DNA of 64,000 bases from Thiosulfatihalobacter marinus (GTDB lineage: Bacteria > Pseudomonadota > Alphaproteobacteria > Rhodobacterales > Rhodobacteraceae): assembly GCF_016019955.1 (NCBI RefSeq), contig NZ_JAECRZ010000004.1, positions 1-64,000 of the forward strand. The letters run 5' to 3'. Numbering within the stretch: the stretch's first letter is position 1; each line of letters starts with the position of its first letter. The translations under genes and the position numbers were made by a program. The notes beneath the pieces were generated by a model that was not told where the DNA came from, searched no databases, and saw only the letters and a program-made list of their open reading frames with translations. Of the stretch, positions 18,659 to 27,396 are shown piece by piece.

Positions 18659-19525
18659 ATGACCTATCAGCTTTTCCTTGGCGATTACGCCTATTCCTCC
18701 TGGTCGCTGCGCGGCTGGCTGTTGTTTGAAAAATTCGGCATCGACCGGACCACGCGCATGTTGGATTTCTCGGAAATCTCCGTGGCTGCGCAGCTGGCCG
18801 AATTTGCCCCCGCGCGCACCGTGCCCACCGCGATCACCCCCGAAGGCGCGGTGATCTCCGAAAGCCTCGCCATTGCCGAAGAACTGGCCAGCCGCCACCC
18901 CAGGGCCGGTCTGTGGCCTGCCGATCCGCGCGCCCGCGCCACCGCCCGGACACTGGCGGCGGAAATGCATGCGGGATTTGGCGCGTTGCGCGGTGACTGC
19001 CCGATGAACCTACGCCTCAGCTATGCCGACGCCGCGCCCTCCGACGCGGTTCTGGCCGATCTCGGCCGGCTGGAAACGATCTGGTCCCACGCCCGGACCG
19101 CCTGTGGCGGCGACGGTCCCTGGCTTTGCGGCGCCTATTCGGCGGCGGATGCCTTTTTTGCACCGGTGGCCGCCCGTATCGCCGGGTATAACCTGCCGGT
19201 GGGCGACGCCGCGCAGACCTATGTCAACGCCCACCTGGCCGATCCGGCCTTCCGCCGCTGGCGCGCGATGGGCCTTGTGCACGGCAAAACCCTGCCCTGG
19301 TACGCCAAACCCTCTGAAACCCGCCCCTGGCCCGGCCCGGAACCGCTTGCGGCGCAAGCCGTGGACGGAACCGGCGCGGAAAATGCCACCTGCCCCTATT
19401 CGGGGCGTCCCGTGCGGCACGTGCTGGAAATCGACGGGCGCCGCATCGGGTTTTGCAACCGGTTCTGCCGCGACAAGACCATCGCCGATCCCGCCGCCTG
19501 GCCCGCCTTCATGGCGCTTTTGTAG
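18659..19525 (+). CDS. Glutathione S-transferase with C-terminal TRASH-like cysteine motif
   Basis: The protein has 288 residues. The first 200 or so form a glutathione S-transferase: an N-terminal thioredoxin-like half starting MTYQLFLGDYAYSSWS, with the glutathione-contacting ISESLAIAEEL, then a helical domain. After about residue 235 a separate 45-residue tail carries Cys245, Cys266 and Cys270, giving C-X20-C-X3-C. This is the spacing of TRASH-type metal-binding motifs (CPYSG ... GFCNRFCRDK). A metal-binding or metal-sensing tail on a GST is unusual. The partner substrate is unknown. The ribosome site is weak (GGGAT). It lies between cobU/phosphatase and comM without obvious functional link. 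Confidence 0.78.
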   Translation: MTYQLFLGDYAYSSWSLRGWLLFEKFGIDRTTRMLDFSEISVAAQLAEFAPARTVPTAITPEGAVISESLAIAEELASRHPRAGLWPADPRARATARTLAAEMHAGFGALRGDCPMNLRLSYADAAPSDAVLADLGRLETIWSHARTACGGDGPWLCGAYSAADAFFAPVAARIAGYNLPVGDAAQTYVNAHLADPAFRRWRAMGLVHGKTLPWYAKPSETRPWPGPEPLAAQAVDGTGAENATCPYSGRPVRHVLEIDGRRIGFCNRFCRDKTIADPAAWPAFMALL

Positions 19526-19532
19526 GGCGGCG

Positions 19533-19548
19533 TTAACCCTTCGCTAAC
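19533..19548 (+). promoter_or_regulatory. CtrA-like box upstream of yifB/comM
   Basis: TTAA (19533-19536), seven bases, then CTAACC (19544-19549) matches the alphaproteobacterial CtrA consensus TTAA-N7-TTAAC at all but one position. It is 47 bases before the start codon. A further TTAAC half-site lies at 19568-19572. The same variant TTAA-N7-CTAACC occurs upstream of luxI at 46137. Confidence 0.55.
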
Positions 19549-19594
19549 CAAGCCGCGTTTACCAATCTTAACAGGGAATGCGGAAAGGGCGGCG

Positions 19595-21109
19595 ATGGTG
19601 GCGCGCGCATATACGGTGGCATTCGAAGGCGTCGAGGCGCATTCGGTCGAAGTGCAATGCGCCGTCACACCCGGCCTGCCGGCCTTTTCCATCGTCGGCC
19701 TGCCCGACAAGGCCGTGTCCGAGGCACGCGACCGGGTGCGCTCGGCCCTGTCTTCCATGGCCATCGCCCTGCCCTCCAAACGCATCACCATCAATCTCTC
19801 TCCCGCCGACCTGCCCAAGGAGGGCAGCCATTTCGACCTGCCGATCGCCGTCGCCCTGCTGGCCGCGCTGGGCATCATCCCCGAGGACGCATCGGAAAGC
19901 ACCGTGTCGCTGGGCGAACTTTCCCTGGACGGCTCGCTGGTCCCCGTCACCGGCGCGCTGCCCGCCGCCATGTCCGCCGCCCAGGATGACCGCGCCCTGC
20001 TCTGCCCGCGCGCCAGCGGCCCCGAGGCCGCCTGGGTCGCGGCCACGCAGGTCATCGGCGCGGGCTCGCTGGCCGATGTGGTGCGCCACTATACCGGCCA
20101 GTCGCCCCTGTCGCCCTCCGATCCCGGCGAGGTGCAGCCCGAGCCGCACGCCCGCGACCTGCGCGATGTCAAGGGCCAGGAACGCGCCAAACGCGCCCTG
20201 GAAATCGCCGCCGCCGGGCGCCATCACCTGTTCATGGTCGGCGCGCCGGGGTCGGGAAAATCCATGCTGGCCGCGCGTCTGCCCTCGATCCTGCCACCGC
20301 TCTCGCCCATCGAGGCGCTGGAAACCTCGATGATCCATTCCGTTGCCGGCTTGCTGGACCAGGGCGGCATTTCCCGCGCCCGGCCGTTCCGCGAACCGCA
20401 TCACACCGCCTCGATGGCCGCCATTGTCGGGGGCGGGCGTCGGGCCGCGCCGGGCGAGATCTCGCTGGCCCATAACGGGGTGTTGTTCTTGGACGAATTG
20501 CCCGAGTTTTCCCGCCCGGTGCTGGAAACCCTGCGCCAGCCCATCGAAACCGGGCAGGTGATGATCGCGCGCGCCAATGCGCATGTGACCTATCCCTGCC
20601 GCTTCATGCTGGTGGCCGCCGCCAATCCCTGCCGCTGCGGCCATATGTTCGATCCGGCACGCGCCTGCGCCCGGGTGCCAGCCTGCGGCGAGGACTATCT
20701 TGGCCGCCTTTCCGGCCCGCTGCTCGACCGGCTTGATCTGCGCATCGAAGTGCCCCCGGTCAGCTTCACCGATCTCGACCTGCCCGCATCGGGCGAAAGC
20801 TCGGACATCATCCGCGCCCGCGTCTGCGCCGCGCGCGACCGGCAGCTGGCGCGCTTTGCGACACAGGACGCCCAGCATGCGAATGCCGATTTACAGGGCG
20901 CCCGGCTGGAAGAGATCGCCACCCCGGATGCCGAGGGACGCGCGTTCCTGGGCAAGGTGGCCGAAAAATTCGGCCTCTCCGCGCGCGGTTATCACCGGGT
21001 TCTGCGGGTGGCGCGCACCATCGCCGATCTTGGCGAAAGCGAGATGGTGCGCAAACCGCATGTGGCCGAGGCGGTCAGCTTTCGGCTGACCTCCAGCCAG
21101 GGCCTGTGA
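19595..21109 (+). CDS. comM: YifB/ComM family Mg-chelatase-like AAA+ ATPase
   Basis: The 504-residue AAA+ helicase family protein (ComM/YifB) acts in branch migration during integration of imported DNA in naturally transformable bacteria. The N-terminal Lon-S5-like domain (residues 1-170; GLPDKAVSEARDRVR, NLSPADLPKEG) is followed by Walker A GAPGSGKSML near 215, Walker B VLFLDELPEF, and the C-terminal Mg_chelatase_C domain. A CxC-type cluster (AANPCRCGH ... CARVPAC) is typical. In Rhodobacter capsulatus comM belongs to the CtrA-controlled set needed to take up gene-transfer-agent DNA, and a CtrA-like box stands upstream here. It meets gshB tail to tail with no gap. Confidence 0.92.
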   Translation: MVARAYTVAFEGVEAHSVEVQCAVTPGLPAFSIVGLPDKAVSEARDRVRSALSSMAIALPSKRITINLSPADLPKEGSHFDLPIAVALLAALGIIPEDASESTVSLGELSLDGSLVPVTGALPAAMSAAQDDRALLCPRASGPEAAWVAATQVIGAGSLADVVRHYTGQSPLSPSDPGEVQPEPHARDLRDVKGQERAKRALEIAAAGRHHLFMVGAPGSGKSMLAARLPSILPPLSPIEALETSMIHSVAGLLDQGGISRARPFREPHHTASMAAIVGGGRRAAPGEISLAHNGVLFLDELPEFSRPVLETLRQPIETGQVMIARANAHVTYPCRFMLVAAANPCRCGHMFDPARACARVPACGEDYLGRLSGPLLDRLDLRIEVPPVSFTDLDLPASGESSDIIRARVCAARDRQLARFATQDAQHANADLQGARLEEIATPDAEGRAFLGKVAEKFGLSARGYHRVLRVARTIADLGESEMVRKPHVAEAVSFRLTSSQGL

Positions 21110-22045
21110 TCAGGCCCGTTTCGCCTCGATCGCCTGCCAGATTCTTTCGGCTACGTTGATCCCGTCAAACCGCTCCAGTTCCTGGATTCCGGTGGGCGAC
21201 GTCACGTTGATTTCGGTCAGGTAATCGCCAATCACATCGATCCCGACAAACACCTGACCCTTTTCCTTCAGCAGCGGGCCGATCTTCGCGCAAATCTCCA
21301 GGTCACGTTCGGACAACCCGATCTTCTCGGGTCGCCCGCCCACATGCATGTTCGACCGGGTCTCGCCCGCCGCCGGCACCCGGTTGATCGCGCCCACCGG
21401 CACCCCGTCCACCAGGATCACGCGTTTGTCGCCATTGCTGACATCGGGCAGGAATTTCTGAACGATCAACGGCTCGCGGCTGAACCCGGTGAACAGTTCG
21501 TGCAACGAGGTCAGGTTGCGGTCATTGGCGTCCAGCCGGAACACCCCGGCACCGCCATTCCCGTAAAGCGGCTTGAGGATCACGTCGCCATGCTTGTGCT
21601 TGAACGCCTTGATCGTGTCCAGGTCGCGCGCGATCGTCGTGGGTGGCGTCAGGTCATGAAACTCCAGCACCAAAAGCTTTTCCGGATAGTTGCGCACCCA
21701 GAACGGATCGTTCACCACCAACGTGCCCGGCGCCAGCCGGTCCAGCAGGTGGGTCGACGTGATGTAATGCATGTCGAAAGGCGGATCCTGGCGCAGCCAC
21801 ACCACGTCGAATTCCGAAAGGTCCACCTGGCGCTCCGCCCCAAGGTCCACATGATCACCCAGCACGCGGCGCACCGTCATGTCATGCCCGCGCGCCGTGA
21901 TCTGCCCCTCTTCATAGGCCAGCTTGTCCGGCGAATAGAAAAACAGCCTATGGCCACGCGCCTGCGCTTCCTCGGCCAGCCTGAAAGAGCTGTCGGCATT
22001 GATATCGACCGACTCGATCGGGTCCATCTGAAAGGCAATCTTCAT
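21110..22045 (-). CDS. gshB: Glutathione synthase
   Basis: The 311-residue ATP-grasp enzyme joins gamma-glutamylcysteine and glycine to glutathione. It begins [20 protein letters not shown], the standard family start, and contains [15 protein letters not shown] (ATP loop), [15 protein letters not shown] and the C-terminal [13 protein letters not shown]. The ATG at 22045 fits the family better than the upstream TTG that would add MPR. AAGAGG precedes it. It follows yraN on the same strand after a 64-base gap. Glutathione made here could serve the GST encoded at 18659. Confidence 0.96.
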   Translation of the reverse strand: MKIAFQMDPIESVDINADSSFRLAEEAQARGHRLFFYSPDKLAYEEGQITARGHDMTVRRVLGDHVDLGAERQVDLSEFDVVWLRQDPPFDMHYITSTHLLDRLAPGTLVVNDPFWVRNYPEKLLVLEFHDLTPPTTIARDLDTIKAFKHKHGDVILKPLYGNGGAGVFRLDANDRNLTSLHELFTGFSREPLIVQKFLPDVSNGDKRVILVDGVPVGAINRVPAAGETRSNMHVGGRPEKIGLSERDLEICAKIGPLLKEKGQVFVGIDVIGDYLTEINVTSPTGIQELERFDGINVAERIWQAIEAKRA

Positions 22046-22109
22046 GCGGGGCAACCTCTTGTGATCTCCCCACTACATGGCCCAAGCCCCGCCCGTGTGC
22101 AATGCCCGC

Positions 22110-22484
22110 TCAGGCCGCCAACGCGTTTTCGATGATGTCCACTTTGCCTGCGCCGTCCACCAGCGCCACGTCGAACCGGGCCTCGGTCAGCAAGCCCCGC
22201 GGTTCACCGCCCAGAAATTCCTCGCCCGCCGTCATCAGCCGGGCAATCTGGCGCGGACCCAGACGCAGCGCCGCCGCGGCAAAGCTTCGGCTTTTCTTGA
22301 CCTCGACAAAGATCACCGCATCGCCGCGCCGCACAACCAGATCCACTTCGCCACCCTTTCCGCGCCAGCGCCGGTGCGCCACGCACAGGCCGCGACGCTC
22401 GTAGTCGCGGGCAACGCTGTCCTCGGCGGCCTGCCCGGCGTGGTAATTTGCCCGTGCCCGATGGGTTCCTGTCTGGCGTCTCAT
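22110..22484 (-). CDS. yraN: UPF0102 (YraN) endonuclease-like protein
   Basis: The 124-residue small protein of the YraN family has a restriction-endonuclease-like fold. The conserved core is GGEVDLVVRRGDAVIFVEVK, with the Asp and Glu/Lys of a PD-(D/E)xK site. The activity in bacteria is not well established. It starts 12 bases after rsmI. The rsmI/yraN/lpoA neighbourhood is conserved widely in proteobacteria, including E. coli, though here yraN sits on the rsmI side. Confidence 0.88.
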   Translation of the reverse strand: MRRQTGTHRARANYHAGQAAEDSVARDYERRGLCVAHRRWRGKGGEVDLVVRRGDAVIFVEVKKSRSFAAAALRLGPRQIARLMTAGEEFLGGEPRGLLTEARFDVALVDGAGKVDIIENALAA

Positions 22485-22496
22485 GGCGGCCCCTGT

Positions 22497-23360
22497 TCAA
22501 TTCTCCGTCTTCAACGCTAAGGCCATTTGATAAATTTTTCGTTTATGCCCGCCAAAGGCCTTCGCCACCGTTTCCGAGGCGTCGCGCACGCTCATGCTGT
22601 CCAGCGCCTGGCGCAGCGCGGCTTCGATATCGGCCTCGCTCGCGCCGTCGCCGCGCGCCCGGTCGATCAGCACCACCACCTCGCCCTTGACGGTCTGGCC
22701 GTCCAGCGCCCCGGCCAGTTCCCCCAGGCTGCCGCGCCGCACTTCCTCGAATTTCTTGGTCAGTTCCCGGCACATCGCCGCCGCCCGCCCCGCGCCCAGC
22801 GCCTGCGCCGCATCGCCCAGCATCGCGGCCACGCGGCGCGGCGATTCGTAGAATACCAGCGTTCCGGGCACGTCGCGCAGCGCCTCCAGCGCCGAAACGC
22901 GCGCCTTGCGTGCATTGGGCAGGAACCCGGCAAAGAAAAACGCATCCGTCGGCAGCCCCGCCAGGGTCAGCGCCGTCGCCACCGCCGACGGCCCCGGCGC
23001 CGATGTCACCAGATGCCCGGCCTCGCTTGCCGCGCGCGACAGATCATAGCCCGGATCCGCGATCAGCGGCGTGCCCGCCTCCGAGGCATAGGCAACTGAC
23101 CGCCCCGCCGCCAGATGCGCCATCAGCTTGTCGCGCGCGCCCGCTCCGGAATGATCGTGATACGCGATCAGCGGCCGCTCGCCCAGCGCAACGCCGTGGA
23201 TCTCCAGCAACCGCCGCATCGAGCGCGTGTCTTCGGCGGCGATCACATCGGCCGAAGCCAGCACATCCAGCGCCCGCAGCGTGATGTCGCGGGCAGACCC
23301 GATCGGCGTGGCGACAAAATACAAACCCGTCTGCAATTTCGTGGTCAGGTGATTCACCAC
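22497..23360 (-). CDS. rsmI: 16S rRNA (cytidine(1402)-2'-O)-methyltransferase
   Basis: The 287-residue SAM-dependent enzyme makes the 2'-O-methylation of C1402 in the ribosomal P site. It has the tetrapyrrole-methylase-like fold seen in LYFVATPIGSARDITLRAL, AAEDTRS, SEAGTPLIADPGYDL and APGPSAVATAL. ELTKKFEEVRRG is also characteristic. The start is GTG at 23360 or the next GTG at 23357, with a GGGGGG-rich ribosome site. It is divergent from the LpoA-like lipoprotein gene, as in many proteobacteria. Confidence 0.95.
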   Translation of the reverse strand: MVNHLTTKLQTGLYFVATPIGSARDITLRALDVLASADVIAAEDTRSMRRLLEIHGVALGERPLIAYHDHSGAGARDKLMAHLAAGRSVAYASEAGTPLIADPGYDLSRAASEAGHLVTSAPGPSAVATALTLAGLPTDAFFFAGFLPNARKARVSALEALRDVPGTLVFYESPRRVAAMLGDAAQALGAGRAAAMCRELTKKFEEVRRGSLGELAGALDGQTVKGEVVVLIDRARGDGASEADIEAALRQALDSMSVRDASETVAKAFGGHKRKIYQMALALKTEN

Positions 23361-23453
23361 TGGACCCGCCCCCCGGTACGTTTATTATCCATTCCAATCG
23401 GGCGGCCGGATCGCCGTTTGTGACCCGACCATTGGGACTGGAGAATTTTTTCG

Positions 23454-24626
23454 ATGTTTGCCTTTCTTAAACCCGCTCGCAACTATCTGAAAGGGGCAAT
23501 GCTCGGCCTCGTCGGTCTCGTACTCGCTGGCTGCGAAACCACCGGGCTCAGTACCGGACCCACGATCTCGACCAGCGCACCGGTGCCGGTGGCGCTGCTG
23601 GTGCCCAAGGGATCGGCCAATTCGGGCGACGCGCTTCTGGCCCAAAGCCTTGAAAACGCGGCCAGGCTGGCGATTGCCGATCTTGGCGGTGTGCAGATCG
23701 ACTTGCGGGTCTACGCCACGGCCGGGCGCGCCGACACGGCCCAGGCCGCCGCCATCCAGGCCGTCAACGAAGGTGCCAAGATCATCCTTGGCCCGGTCTT
23801 CGCCGAATCCGCCAATGCCGTGGCCAAGGCCGTGGCCAATCGCTCGATCAACGTGCTGGCCTTCTCCAACAATACCACGATTGCCGGTGGCAACCTGTTC
23901 GTGCTGGGGCCGACATTCGACAATACCGCCGACCGGCTGGTGGGCTTTTCCAGGCGCAACGGCAAGGATCGCATCCTGATCGTCCATGCCGACAATGTCT
24001 CGGGTCAGGTCGGGCGCAATGCGATCCTTTCGGCCATCACCCGCCAGCGGGCGACCGAGGCGGGCACGGTGTCCTACAGCTTCTCGCAGGAAGGTGTGAT
24101 CGCGGCGACATCGCAGATCAAGCTGACGGCAGACACCAATCAGGCAAACGCGGTCTTTCTGACATCGGATACATCGGGCGCGCTGCCCCTGCTCAGCCAG
24201 TTGCTGCCCGAGGCCGGTCTCAGCCCGGCGGTGATGCAATATATCGGCCTGACCCGCTGGGACATTCCGGCCCAGACTCTGGAACTGCCCGGTGTACAGG
24301 GCGGCTGGTTCGCCATGCCCGACCCGGCGCTGACGCAGCAGTTCCAGACCCGTTATGCCCAGGCCTATGGCGGCCTGCCCCATCCGATCGGCGGTCTGGC
24401 CTATGACGGTGTTGCGGCGATCGGCGCACTGGTCAAGGCGGGCAAAAGCAATGCATTGACCACGGGCGCCCTCACCCAGGGGGCCGGATTTCAGGGCGTG
24501 AACGGCATCTTCCGCCTGCGCGCCGATGGTACGAACGAACGCGGGCTGGCCGTGGCCACGATCCGCGACAAGAAGGTGGTAATCATTGACCCTGCCCCAA
24601 CACGCTTCGGCGGCGCCGGATTCTGA
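23454..24626 (+). CDS. Penicillin-binding protein activator LpoA-like lipoprotein
   Basis: The 390-residue lipoprotein has signal and lipobox LVLAGC (acylated Cys near residue 27). The rest is a periplasmic-binding-protein-like domain (VPVALLVPKGSA, GAKIILGPVFAESANAVAKA, GLAYDGVAAIGAL) as in the C-terminal half of LpoA. LpoA helps peptidoglycan synthase PBP1a in enterobacteria. In alphaproteobacteria the N-terminal TPR half is missing and the role is inferred. Divergent rsmI and downstream glnD-murJ support a cell-envelope role. The coding region overlaps the proposed glnD start by 41 bases. Confidence 0.82.
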   Translation: MFAFLKPARNYLKGAMLGLVGLVLAGCETTGLSTGPTISTSAPVPVALLVPKGSANSGDALLAQSLENAARLAIADLGGVQIDLRVYATAGRADTAQAAAIQAVNEGAKIILGPVFAESANAVAKAVANRSINVLAFSNNTTIAGGNLFVLGPTFDNTADRLVGFSRRNGKDRILIVHADNVSGQVGRNAILSAITRQRATEAGTVSYSFSQEGVIAATSQIKLTADTNQANAVFLTSDTSGALPLLSQLLPEAGLSPAVMQYIGLTRWDIPAQTLELPGVQGGWFAMPDPALTQQFQTRYAQAYGGLPHPIGGLAYDGVAAIGALVKAGKSNALTTGALTQGAGFQGVNGIFRLRADGTNERGLAVATIRDKKVVIIDPAPTRFGGAGF

Positions 24627-27396
24627 GGCGCCCGACACGTTTCCCACCCTGCCCCGGGGCAACCTGATCTGCGACCCACAGGAGATCTTCGACAGCGCCG
24701 CGGCGCTGGCCGAGATCGACGGGTTGTTCAGCGATCCGGCCAGCGGGGCGCCCGCGCGCAGCGAGATCGTCAGGGTGCTGGCCGCCCGGCGCAAAACCGG
24801 CATGGCCCGCATTGCCCTTGCCTTCGGCGAAAAGCCGTTCAACGCGCGCGAGATGACGCGCTCCTATTCCTGGCTGACCGATTGCCTGGTGGGCATTGCC
24901 TTTCACGTGGCCACCGGCCACTTGCACCCGCTGCCCAACCCGACCGAGGGCGAACGGCTGACATTGCTGGCCGTGGGCGGCTACGGACGGGGCGAAATGG
25001 CGCCGGAATCCGATGTCGATCTGCTGTTCCTGACCCCTTACAAGATCACCGCCTGGGCCGAGAGCGTGATTGAATCCATGCTCTACATCCTGTGGGATCT
25101 GCGGCTCAAGGTCGGCCATTCCAGCCGCACGATCAAGGATTGCCTGCGTCTGGGGCGCGAGGATTTCACCATCCGCACCGCCTTGCTGGAACACCGCTAC
25201 CTGCAAGGCGACGCGGCGCTGGCCCGGCGGCTTGATGACCGCCTCCAATCCGATCTGTTTGCCGGGACCGAGCGGGAATTCGTCGAGGCCAAGCTCTCGG
25301 AACGCGAGGCGCGCCACCTCAAGCAGGGTCAGCGCTATATGGTCGAGCCCAACGTGAAAGAGGGCAAGGGCGGCCTGCGCGACCTGCAATCGCTCTTCTG
25401 GATCGCCAAATATGTCTACCACGTCAGCGACGTGTCTGATCTTCTGGACCACGACGTGCTGCGCCGGGACGAACTCAAGAGCTTTGTCGCCGCCGAGGAA
25501 TTCCTGTGGGCGGTGCGCGGCCACATGCACCTGATCGCCGGTCGCCCCTCCGAACAGCTCAGCTTTGACGTGCAGGTCGAAGTGGCCGAGCGACTGGGCT
25601 ATTCCGACAAGGGCGGGCGCCGCGCGGTGGAACATTTCATGCAGGATTATTTCCGCCACGCCACCAATGTCGGCGATCTCACCCGCATCCTGCTGACCAA
25701 GCTGGAAGACGACCATACCAAGGGCGCGCCCCTGCTGGAGCGCATCTTCCGCCGCCGCCGTCGGGTCAAGTCTCAATACAAGGTCATCAACAACCGTCTG
25801 GCCATTGTCGATGACACAGAGTTTCTCTCGGACAAGGTCAATCTGCTGCGGATCTTTGAAGAGGCGCTGCGCACCGGGCTGCTGATCCACCCCGACGCAA
25901 TGCGCCTGATCAGGGCCAACCTGCACCTGATCGACGACGACATGCGGGCCGACAAGGAGGCCCAGCGCATCTTTCTCGGACTGCTGCTGAAACACGGCAA
26001 CCCCGAACGCGCCCTGCGCCGCATGAACGAACTGAACGTGCTGGCCGCCTTCATTCCCGATTTCGAACCGATCGTGGCAATGATGCAGTTCAACATGTAC
26101 CATTCCTATACCGTGGACGAACACACGATCCAGGTGATCGCCAATCTCGAACAGATCGAAAACGAAGAACTGCGCAACGAACTGCCGCTCTCCTCGGACA
26201 TCCTGAAATCCGGCATCAACCGCCGCGCCCTTATAGTGGCCATGCTGCTGCACGATATCGGCAAGGGGCGCGACATCGACCATTCCGTGCTCGGCGCCCA
26301 GATCGCCCGACGTGTGGCGCCCAATCTCGGGCTGCCCAAGGCGGAATGCGAAACCGTGGAATGGCTGGTGCGGTATCACCTCCTGATGTCCGACATGGCC
26401 CAGAAACGCGACATTGCCGATCCGCGCACCGTGCGTGATTTCGCCAAGGCGGTTCAGACCGTGGACCGGCTGAACCTGCTTACCGTCCTCACCGTTTGCG
26501 ACATTCGCGGCGTCGGACCGGACACCTGGAACAACTGGAAGGCGGTGCTGCTGCGCGCGCTCTATCGCCAGACCCGGCTGGTTCTGGAAAACGGCTTGGA
26601 GGCGATCACTCGCGAAAACCGCGGTGCAGAGGCCAAGAAACTGCTGCGCCAGGAACTCGCCGACTGGACGCCAAAGGACATCAAGCGCGAAACCGCGCGT
26701 CACTACGAACCCTATTGGCAGGGCCTGCATATCACCGCGCACAAGGTCTTTGCCCAGCTGCTGCGCGAAATCGCGGATGACGAGATCCGCATCGATCTGC
26801 ACCCGGACGAAGATCGCGACGCCACGCGCGCCTGTTTCGCCATGGCCGATCACCCCGGTATCTTCTCGCGCATGTGCGGCGCGCTGGCGCTGGTGGGGGC
26901 CAATATCGTGGATGCCCGCACCTTCACGTCAAAGGACGGCTATGCCACCGCCGCCTTCTGGATTCAGGACGCCGACGGCCACCCCTACGAGGCCAGCCGC
27001 CTCAAGCGGCTGGAACAGATGATCCACAAGACCCTCAAGGGCGAGGTTGTCGCCAGCGAGGCGATCCGATCGCGCGACGTGATCAAGAAACGCGAACGCG
27101 CCTTCCGCGTGCCCACCACCATCACCTTCGACAATGACGGCTCTGAAATCTATACCATCATCGAGGTCGATACCCGCGACCGCCCCGGCCTGCTGCACGA
27201 TCTGACCCGCACCCTGGCCAACAACAATGTCTACATCGCCTCGGCGGTGATCGCGACCTTTGGCGAACAGGTGGTCGACAGCTTCTATGTCAAGGACATG
27301 TTCGGCCTGAAATTCCACTCTGCCGCCAAGCAGCGCACGCTGGAAAAGAAACTGCGCGAGGCCATCGAAAAAGGCGTTGAAAGGGCGTCGGCGTGA
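24586..27396 (+). CDS. glnD: Bifunctional PII uridylyltransferase/uridylyl-removing enzyme
   Basis: The 936-residue nitrogen sensor adds UMP to PII proteins when glutamine is low and removes it when glutamine is high. The nucleotidyltransferase site GGYGRGEMAPESDVDLLFL is at residues 130-148, the HD hydrolase site LLHDIGKGRDIDHS at about 553, and two ACT domains at about 748-822 and 855-930 sense glutamine. The likely start is TTG at 24586, with AAGGTGGT upstream, inside the lpoA-like gene. The next ATG would cut conserved sequence. The stop overlaps murJ by four bases. Confidence 0.95.
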   Translation: MTLPQHASAAPDSEAPDTFPTLPRGNLICDPQEIFDSAAALAEIDGLFSDPASGAPARSEIVRVLAARRKTGMARIALAFGEKPFNAREMTRSYSWLTDCLVGIAFHVATGHLHPLPNPTEGERLTLLAVGGYGRGEMAPESDVDLLFLTPYKITAWAESVIESMLYILWDLRLKVGHSSRTIKDCLRLGREDFTIRTALLEHRYLQGDAALARRLDDRLQSDLFAGTEREFVEAKLSEREARHLKQGQRYMVEPNVKEGKGGLRDLQSLFWIAKYVYHVSDVSDLLDHDVLRRDELKSFVAAEEFLWAVRGHMHLIAGRPSEQLSFDVQVEVAERLGYSDKGGRRAVEHFMQDYFRHATNVGDLTRILLTKLEDDHTKGAPLLERIFRRRRRVKSQYKVINNRLAIVDDTEFLSDKVNLLRIFEEALRTGLLIHPDAMRLIRANLHLIDDDMRADKEAQRIFLGLLLKHGNPERALRRMNELNVLAAFIPDFEPIVAMMQFNMYHSYTVDEHTIQVIANLEQIENEELRNELPLSSDILKSGINRRALIVAMLLHDIGKGRDIDHSVLGAQIARRVAPNLGLPKAECETVEWLVRYHLLMSDMAQKRDIADPRTVRDFAKAVQTVDRLNLLTVLTVCDIRGVGPDTWNNWKAVLLRALYRQTRLVLENGLEAITRENRGAEAKKLLRQELADWTPKDIKRETARHYEPYWQGLHITAHKVFAQLLREIADDEIRIDLHPDEDRDATRACFAMADHPGIFSRMCGALALVGANIVDARTFTSKDGYATAAFWIQDADGHPYEASRLKRLEQMIHKTLKGEVVASEAIRSRDVIKKRERAFRVPTTITFDNDGSEIYTIIEVDTRDRPGLLHDLTRTLANNNVYIASAVIATFGEQVVDSFYVKDMFGLKFHSAAKQRTLEKKLREAIEKGVERASA

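Noticed and set aside
24583..26853. Very long open frame on the minus strand opposite glnD
   Set aside because: It lies wholly antisense to a complete, motif-rich glnD and its translation is His/Gln/Gly-rich with no family resemblance, as expected of a high-GC shadow frame.
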